From Symbiodinium natans (taxonomy: Eukaryota; Sar; Dinophyceae; Suessiales; Symbiodiniaceae): a DNA stretch of 55,000 nucleotides. How positions within the stretch are numbered: position 1 is the stretch's first letter; each line of letters opens with the position of its first letter. The notes under the pieces were generated by a model. It worked only from the letters and a program-made list of their open reading frames with translations. It was not told the DNA's origin and did not search any database. A program made the position numbers and the translations under genes. Positions 41,619-51,400 of this stretch are shown piece by piece. Location: positions 207,106 to 262,105 of the forward strand of contig CAJNDS010002642.1 in NCBI GenBank assembly GCA_905221605.1, in the 5' to 3' direction.

Positions 41619-44600
41619 ATAAAACCCCCCCCCCAAAAAAAAAAAAACCTTGATTTTGACCCAGGCTGTGCGTTGGCCTCTTCGATGCCTTCAACGACAC
41701 GCTCATTGGGGCGCTGTCTGATACTTGCAAGTTCCAGTGTGTCACCCTTTTTGTGTTCGTTTGATAAACCCTTTAAGCCCCAAGCCCAAAACCCTTGTTT
41801 GTTTCATAAAGCCCTGTAAGCCCTAAGCCCTAAGCCCTAAACCCTTTTTGTTTGTTTCATAAAACCCTGTAAGCCCTAAACCCTGGACTCTGGACCCTCG
41901 ACCCTAGACCCTAAACCCTAAACCCTAAACCATAAACCCTAAACCCTAAACCCTAAACCCTAAACCCTAAACCCTAAACCCTAAACCCTAAACCCTAAAC
42001 CCTAAACCCTAAACCCTAAACCCAACTCGTCGGCCCCCCCAAAACTTTGTTAGAATCTCTGGGCCCCTGAAAAGGTCCTTATTATGTATAGTCACCCCAA
42101 GCCCTAAACCCCCCTAAACCCCAAACCCCAAACCCCAAACCCTAAACCCTAAACCCTAAACCCTAAACCCTAAACCCTAAACCCTGCACCCTGAACCCTG
42201 AACCCTAAGCCCTAAACCCTAAACCCTCAACCCTGAACCCTCAACCCTCTACCCTCAACCCTCAACCCTAAACCCTAAACTCCCCTCTACCCTAAACCCT
42301 AAACCCTAACCCCTAAACCCTAAGCCCTAAGCCCTAAGCCCTAAGCCCTAAACGGCCCTAAACCCTAAACCCCGCGGAAGACCGAGGACAAGACGCGCAC
42401 CCGGTTCGGCCGGCGGAGGCCGTGGCTGCCCCTCGGCTGGCTTTAGGGTTTATAAACCCTAAACCCTAAACCCTAAACCCCAAACCCTAAACCCTAAACC
42501 CTAAACCCCAAACCCTAAACCCCAAACCCTAAACCCCAAACCCTACACCCTTCACCCGACCAAGCTCCTTGCACTCTCAGCTCCCTACACCCAAATAAAT
42601 CAAAAGAAACATCCTAAACCCTGAGCCCTAAGCGCCTAGCCCTAAACCCTAAACCCTAAACCCTAAACCCTAAACCCTAAACCCTAAACCCTAAACCCTA
42701 AACCCTAAACCCTAAAGCCTAAACCCTAAACCCTAAACCCTAAACCCGAAACCCTAAACCCTAAACCCTAATTTAACCCTAATCCTTAATCCCTAAGCTC
42801 GGCCCTAAACCCTAAACCCTAAACCCTAAACCCTAAACCCGAAACCCTAAACCCTAAACCCTAAACCCTAAACCCCAAACCCTAAACCCTAAGCCTCTAG
42901 AACACCTCAGTTGATTCGGGAGGCTCTTCGGCGGGCCGTTCCTTGCTGTGGCGTACGTCTGCGTCTGGAACAGGCTTCCTCTGGAGACGCCGCAGGAGAC
43001 CGGATTTAGGGTTTAGGGTTTTGGGGTTAGGTTTTAGGGTTTAGGGTTTAGGGTTTAGGGTCTAGGGTTTAAGGTTTAGGGTTTAGGGTTTAGGGTTTAG
43101 GGTCCTTTTTTTGGTGGGCTTTTGGGTTTAAAGGGTTTGGAGGTGAAGGGTGTAGGGTTTAGGGTTTAGGGTTTAGGATGAGTTTAGAGCTTAGGGTTTA
43201 GGATGAGTTTAGGGTTTAGGGTTTGCGACAGTATGGGGTGTAGGGTTTCGAGGCTTAGATATCAGACGTCGGAACGCCATCAGCCCAAAAGCATGTGCAA
43301 TTCTGTCTCTGGCCTTCCGCGCAGGTATGTAAAGCTGGGCTCGAGGAACCCTAAACCCTAAAGCCTCTAAACCCTAATTAAACCCTCAACCCTAAACCCT
43401 GAACCCTGAACCCTGAACCCTAAACCCTAAACCCTCAACCCTGAACCCGAAACCCTGAACCCTAAACCCCAAAGGTCCGTATGTTGCCTTCCAGGGGCTT
43501 ATATAGAGGACCTCATTCCCGAATTCCCCACGAAGCACCTGTCGGAAAAAGGAACCTGAACAATAAACCCTAAACCCTACACCCCAAACCCTAAACCCGA
43601 AACCCTAAAACCCTTCTTAACCCTTAAGCCCTAAACCCTAACATCCTAAACAAGAGGAGATGAAGATGCTGTACTACCTGGGCTCCTACATGGCAGTCAG
43701 CTTGGGACTCACCTCCATAGCCGTGCAGCGACTCGCCACATGTGAGAACTCCCACTTCTTGGCCCCTACACCTGTGAAGGTTCAGGGTTTAGGGTTTAGG
43801 GTTTAGGGTTTAGGGTTTAGGATTTCGATTATCAATGTACTTATGACCGACTCTTAGAGGAGTGAGGAACCCTAGAAGTATACATCTGGGGCCAGAAGTA
43901 CCCTGAACCTCCAAGTAGAGCCCTGGGGCTTAGCCCTACACGATGACGCCGTTTGGGTTTTGGGTCTTGGGGACTACTAGCAGGGTTTTGGGGTTTAGGG
44001 TTTAGGGTTTTAGGGTTTAGGGTCTAGGGTTTATGGTTTGGGGTTTGGGGTTTAGGGTTTGGGATTTAGGGTTTAGGGTTCCCAGCCCTGAAGCCCCAAA
44101 GCCTTAAGCCCTAACATCCCACAGCCTCTCACCTTTGAGGCCACCTTTTCGGGTTCAGGGCCCTGAAGAGCTTCGAATCCCAAAAGCCTGTAATCTGTAG
44201 AACCCTAATCCCCCCCCGCAAATACCAAAGACCAAGAATTCTGTGCAGAGGGTTTAGGGTTTAGGGTTTAGGGTTTAAGCCCCCTAAGCCCCTGGGCCCC
44301 AACAGTGTTCCCGCCAAGACTCTAGACTCTCCTCCGCAAAGCCTCAATAGACTGTGAAACCAAAATCCTAAACCCTAAACCCTAAACCCTAAACCCAAAA
44401 CCCAAAACCCAAAACCCTAAACCCTAAACCCTAAACCCTAAACCCTAAACCCTAAACCCTAAACCCCAAGACCCTAAACCCTAAACCCCAAAACCCTACC
44501 CACACACTGGACCCCCTACCACGCCTTAAAAGAGACGGGATTGTAGCACGTGGCTCCCCAGACCCCTCAGCCCCCAACCCTCAACCCCAAAGCCCCAAAA

Positions 44601-45074
44601 CCCTGAACCCTCGGGCCCCAAACCCTAAACCCTAAACCCGAAACCGGAAACCCTAAACCCTAAACCCAAAACCCTAAACCCTGAACCCTACACCCCCAGT
44701 AGCAGTGCCCCCCTTCTACGCACTCCGAGAGCCGAGGATCGGGGCCCTAAGCCCTAAGCCCTAAGCCCTAAGCCCTAAACCCTAAACCCTAAACCCTAAA
44801 CCCTAAACCCCAGTAGCACTCCGAGAGCCGAGGATCGGGGCCCTGGTCCCCGAGCTGACCAGCGACTACAACGAGCGCACCATGGCCGCGGGCTTCCGGG
44901 CGGCGTGGCCTCAAGACTTGGGGGGTTTAGGGTTGAGGGTTTAGGGTTTAGGGTTTAGGATTTGTAGGGTTTGGGGTTTAGGGTTTAGGGTTTATAGGGT
45001 GTAGGGTTTAGGGGTTTAGGGCCCTCATGCCCTCAGCACTTGGGGGGGATTCTCCTTTGTATGATGTTTTTTTT

Positions 45075-45106
<32 letters not shown>

Positions 45107-47542
45107 TATGCATACATTCCAAAACGTACATACATGATGTGTATACATATATATATATATATATTATATTATATTATTAAACATATATACATATATATGT
45201 ATACATAGACATATGTATGTACATACATTTGTGTGTGTGTGTGTATGTATCTAGAATAAAAACTGAATGAACAAACATGTGTATGTCTGTCTGTCTGTAT
45301 GTATATTAAATCTCAGAAATACACATCAAAACACACATAAACATCAATGCGTGTACATGATTAGCCTCCGTATTAGATCTAGGATTGCCCCAAATTGACC
45401 ATGTATTTTTCAGAGAGCCCCTGTTTTTGCTTGGCTTTCGGGCTCCGAGGGTTCACCGGGGATCCTTTTTGTTCAAGAAGGTTGGGTTAGGGCTTGGGGT
45501 TTAGGGTTTAGGGTTTTGGACCAAGTTGCAGTTAGACCTACCGGTGCTCACTGGCATGATCCCAAACCTTTAGATGTTACCCCATACACAGGGTGCTATA
45601 ATCCCTATTAAGGACTGTTAGTATAAGGGGGAACATCCCGAGCCAAACCCGAAACCCTGGAGTCTAAACCCTAAGCTCTGAAACTCCGTTTATTCCCACG
45701 CCTCAGAAGTAGGAGCAGTGTCTGTGTCTCTACAGGCTTCCACCCGAAGCCCTCCAGACTTTAAAGTGTTTTACGCTTTCGCGTTCCTGGCAGGGTTATC
45801 AGTGGTTTTTTGGTCAGGCTTTTAGGGGTGCCAAGCGAGGCTTTGCGCTTTCGGATGTTGAAAGGGTCTTTAAAGGGTTTCAGGGGTTGTAACGTGGCTT
45901 TCATGTTTGCTGTTCCTCGGCTAGATCCCGTCAGTTTGGTCGGATGCCAGAAGCTAGGGTGTTGGGGTTTGAGGGGGTCTGCGGCTCAGTGGGGGCTGAA
46001 GCTGTCGACTGCATTCAGCCCGAAGCCCAAGACCCGAAATGCTGAATCCAAAAACCCGAAGCTCTGGGACCTGAGCCCTTCTTCACCCTAAGCCCTGAGC
46101 TCCGGGCCGCCCTCCGAGTTTAGGGTTTAAGGTTTGGGATTTGGGGTTTAGGATTTAAGGTTTAGGGTTTAGGGTTTAGGGTTTAGGGCACTAAACCGTA
46201 AGGCCCCTTAAACCCTACGTCCGAAATCCACCATGGGAGAGGTCATCGGAGGAAACGTCTTCGGAGTGGTCTTCGCAGTGCTGCACACGGGGCTGGTGAC
46301 TGGGGCACAGCATGGGGGTAGACCCGAAGAGGGTTTGGGGTTGAGGGTTTAGGGTTGAGGGTTTTGGGGGCTCAGTTAGGGTTGTTCAGGGTGAGGGTTT
46401 CAGGGTTCCCCTCAACCTTTTCGCCCTAAACCCCAAGCCCTAAACTAGACTCATGATTCTGGGCGAAGGCTTCAGGACTAGCCCCCAAACATCCCAAAAC
46501 CCTCAACCCTCAATCACTCAACCGGATACAGTAGCAGCGGCTTAGTAGGGAACAGAGGTTTAAACCCCAAACCCTAAACCCCAAACCCTAAACCCCAAAT
46601 CCCCAAACCCCAAACCCTAAACCCTAAACCTTAAACCCCAAACCCTAAACCTTAAACCCTAAAGCCCATACCTCAATGGCCACCATCATATCATGAGGAG
46701 ACTTCTTCTTCGATCCCTAATCAACCCCCGAGCCGACTAAGGGCTTGGTACAAACCCACTCCTCAAAGGGATTAGGGTTTAAGGTTTAGGGTTTGGGGTT
46801 CAGGGTTTAGGGTCACATGCCTGAAGTTCGAGAGAATATTTTTGAGGGGCTAGAAAGGGGGAGGGGGTCACCCATTTACCAAGCCCAAAATCCTCAACTC
46901 GAAGCCCCAAACAATAAACCCCAAACCCCGAACGCTTAAGCATAAAAAAAAAAGTCCTACCACAGTTATTTTACTTCGAACATCCCCACCTCTCTGGGTA
47001 GAGATACTCTGGGGTTGGGCAGGGACACTCTGGGGTTGGGCACTCCAGGGACCCAATTTCGGACTCCGGGGTTGGGCACTCCAGGGATGAGCAAGGAGTA
47101 GACCGGCCGAGGAGAAGAGTTCCGGCCGAGGAGAAGAGTTGAGCTTACAATTTAACAACCCCACGAGGGTTGGGAAGAGTACCAGTAGCTATGGCAGTAC
47201 ATAAATTGTAGTAAAGCCGTAGCAAGAAGTAGTCGTAGGAATAGTAGTAATAATTGGGGAACCCTTGTACCCTCCTTGCATACACCCGTAAAACCCAGGG
47301 GCCACTTCAGAACCCTGTTGAAGGTAAGGGACCCTAAACCCTAAACCCTAAACCCTAAACCCTAAACCCTAAACCCTAAACCCAAAACCCTAAACCCTCA
47401 ACCCTAAACCCTAAACCCTAACCCTAAACCCTAAGCCCCTTCAGGGCCCATGTAGCTTCCCTTGGACGAAGCCCCGAGGTTGGGCCGGAGGCCCGACCCG
47501 AGGCGTTCATGCTCAGTGCCCTTCGGCTGCTTCTTTCGTTTT

Positions 47543-47575
<33 letters not shown>

Positions 47576-48461
47576 GGGGGTTTAGGGTCTTGGGTTTTAG
47601 GGTTTAGGGTTTAGGGTTCAAGGTTCAGGGTTTAGGAAGATTATTTCGTTGAGGGGTCTTTTCTTCCCTGGGTTTGGGGTCTGGGGTTTGCTGGCTAGGG
47701 TTGTAAGGATTTTGGGGGTTGGGGTTCAGGGTTGTGGCCCCACGCACATACGGGCAATTCTCTAAGTTAGGGCCGGGAACATCCCGACCTTCGAGGAGGC
47801 CTTCAACACCGAGAGCAAGAGACTCGCACGCGCGAGAAGGATCCTCTACATCACCTACGACGAGGCCACGCTGCTCCGCAGAACTCGCTCCCGCTGCCAT
47901 GACATGGAGATGGACGTCGTTGAGCACGCATGCTTGATATCGGGTGCTCCTCTTCAACTTGCATCCTCACCCCGAGCTTGTCACCTTAGTGTGCAGGGCT
48001 TAAGCCTAAGCGTGCATAGGGTATTGAACCCTCAACCCTAAATCCTAAACCCGAAACTCTAAACCCTAAACCCTAAACCCTAAACCCTAAACCCTAAACC
48101 CTAAACCCTAAACCCTAAACCCTAAACCCTAAACCCTAAACCCTAAACCCTAAACCCTAAACCCTAAACCCTTAGACGGTATTTTTTGTTTTGGTAACCA
48201 TGAAGTGCATTCTTTGAGCCAGGGGTCTTGGGCTCTTCGGGTTGCCATAAATCCCCCAACCCTCAAGGTTTGCGGTTTAGGGTTTCGGGTTTTGGGTTTA
48301 GGGTTTAGGGTGGCCTTGCAGGGATCCCCAGAAAAGTTCAACAGTGGTGCACGAAAATTCGTTGCCCCACGTCCCCACGTCCCAAAGTCCCTCGCGAAAG
48401 TATGCAAGGATCCACGAGCGAAAGTGGCTGCACGGATGTGTACAGATGAAGCAAATTGCCC

Positions 48462-48499
<38 letters not shown>

Positions 48500-51400
48500 T
48501 TCTTGCGGCAAGCGGCAACGCTCCCAGACCCCAAACTAACAGGCAGCGATTCGTGGCCACCCTAAATTCCTTGAATAGTGTAAATGCCCCAACACTCTGA
48601 CTACCTCAAACACTCCAAATCCTCTACGCTGTACACCCTAAATCCCTAAATCCCTAAACTCCTAAATCTATCCTTAAACATCCATCCCTAGAATCCCTAA
48701 ATCCCTAAAATCCCGAAATCCCAAATCCCCAAAACCCTAAATCTCTAAGTCCCTAAAATCCCGAACTCCCTAGATCCCTAAACCTTAAACCTTAAACCTT
48801 AAACCCTAAATCCCTAAATCCCTAAATCCCGTCCCTAAACCCTAAACCCTAAACCCCTAAATCCCTAAAGCCCTAAAGCCCTAAAGCCCTAAATCCCTAA
48901 ATCCCTAAATCCCTAAATCCCTAAATCCCGAATCCTGAACCCTGAACCCTAAACCCCTAAACCCCTACATCCCTAAACCCTAAACCCTAAACCCTAAACC
49001 CTAAACCCTAAACCCTAAACCCTAAACCCTAAGCCCTAAACCCTAAACCCTAAACCCCTAAACCCCTAAACCCTAAACCCCCAAGCAGGCAGTGATCTGC
49101 GCCAGCTGCATCTGGATCTTCTCGTGGACCGTGTTCTGCGGAATCCAGGAGCGGCCCATAGAAGAGGAGCCGCGGCATGTGGTAGGGGGGGGGGGTTAAG
49201 GGGGCATTGAGGGTTTAGGGTTTTAGGGTTTAGGGTTTAGGGTTTCAGAGTTTAGGGGGTTTAGGGGGTTTAGCTAGTTTAGGGTTCAGGGCTGAGGCTT
49301 TGGGGTTTCCGCTGTTGGGCCCCAATGTATCCGAAAAATTAACCCTACAACCCTAGATCCCAAACCCCAGACCCTCAACCCCAAACCCGGAACCCCCAAA
49401 CCCCAAACCCTAGACCCTAAACCCTAAACCCCAATCCCTAAATCCTGAACCCTAAACCCCAAAGCTCTTTGGCCACTTTCCTCGTGGGTGGTGAAGCGAG
49501 ACCTCCCAACGGGCCAGAATTCGGGGTTTAGGGTTTAGGTTCCCAAACCCCAAACCCTAAACCCTAAACCCTAAACCCTAAACCCTAAACCCTAAACCCT
49601 AAACCCTAAACCCCTTGTAAGAAGCCGCAGGAGTCGGTGGTGTCCACGAGCCTCATCACGGAGATCACCTTGGCCCTCCGCAACTTGGTAGCCCAGTGAT
49701 ACCCTTTTGCCCTTTTTTTAGGGTTTAGGGTTTAGGGTTTAGGGTTTAGGGTTTAGGGTTTAGGGTTTAGGGTTTAGGGTTTAGGGTTTAGGGTTTAGGG
49801 TCCCTTATCACAATATGACACTATGGCATGGCTACTCTGCTACCAAGGCAACAAGGCCTTCTGCTACGTCTGCCTCATGCGCCTTGTCTGCGGCGACACT
49901 GAGGATGGCTCTTGTTAGCATTGCTATGCTCAACCCCTACTCTAAGGGTTTGGGGCTTAGGGCTTAGGGACCCTGAACCCTCAATCCCTATACCACATAA
50001 CCCTCTCAACCGCAAACCCTAGCCGCAAAACCGGCGTGCCTCCAAGCCTGAATGCCTTGAATCCGGGCCCCGCACCCTAAGCTTGAAACCCTAAACCCCT
50101 TCAACTGAAACCCTAACGCCCCCTAAACTTTACACCCGAAGCTTTCGAAACCCTAAACCCCATAGACTTTCCAAGGCTTTACGCCCTAAACCCCTTAAAC
50201 TGACGCCCCTAAACTTTACGCCCGAAGCTTTAGAAACCCTAAACCCCGTAAAGTTTCCAAGGCTTTAGGCCCTAAAGGCTTCAGGGCGGCGTATGAAGCG
50301 TGAGGCCCCGGAAGCCCTCGACCCTAAACCCTAAACCCTAAACCCTAAACCCTAAACCCTAAACCCTAAACCCTAAATTCTAAACCCTAAACCCTAAACC
50401 CTAAACCCTAAACCCTAAACCCTAAACCCTAAACCCTAAACCCTAAACCCTAAACCCTAAACCCTAAACCCTAAACCCAGGTACGTGGCGGGTCCCACAG
50501 CCGTGACGCTGATGCAGTCCAACATCGCGCTTTTCTGCAAATACATCTTGCAGGACCTCTGGCAATCCTCTCTATTTCCCTGAGCCCTTAAACCCGAAGA
50601 AGCCCTAAACCCTAAACGCTAAACCCTAAACCCGAAACCCTAAACCCTAAACCCTCAACCCTGTGCCTACATCCTCCTACTTCGCCTTTAGCTGAACTTT
50701 AAATTTTTGGGTTTCCTTATTTAGTAGGAATATTAAGTTTAACCTTTTTCTCCCTTTGGTTATTGGAAAAGTAAGCCTCTATGTCCCTAAGCCCGAATAT
50801 TCCCAAAAAGCCCTAAAGCCCTAGTGCATAAATCCTAAAGCCCTGAAGCCCAGTAGTAGCAACTTTCTTATTCGCTTTCCATCCCCTTTATGTGGCAGGG
50901 GCTAGTGCTGGTGTCCTGCCGAGTCCTTCATGGGTTTCCCTACTACCCCTCTATACTATCCCCCTAAATTCCCGCCCTGAAATAGCCTTAATCAAGCTTA
51001 ATTACGGCTAAATAGCCTGCATCCTTGTAGTAGAGTAGGTGACCTTTAACCTTTTAGAATCCCAAAGGTTAACCCCTAAGACACTGAAACCGTCTGTACC
51101 CCATGCCCTAAACCCTAAACCCTAAACCCTAAACCCTAAACCCTAAACCCTAAACCCCAAACCCTAAACCCTAAACCCCGAACCCAATCAAATCCTGATC
51201 CCTAAGCCTTCTTGGCTCCTCAACCCTACACCCGAATTCTTAAACCCCAAACCCCAAAGCCCAATCAAACCCTCAACCGTAAACCCTAAACCCGAAACCC
51301 TAAACCCCAAACCCTAACCCCTAAACCCTAACCCCTGAACCCCAAACCCTAAACCCCAAACCCCAAACCCCGAACCCCGAACCCTGAATACCTAAACCTT

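Noticed and set aside
41243-41745. Long Pro-rich (plus) and Gly/Phe-rich (minus) ORFs
   Set aside because: They translate the C-rich tract and poly(A); transporter exon 4 begins within this span in a different context.
48150-48600. ORFs of 131 and 136 codons over the poly(C) run
   Set aside because: They rely on the poly(C) run and translated heptamers. The span is inside transporter intron 11 and no in-phase exon was found in it.
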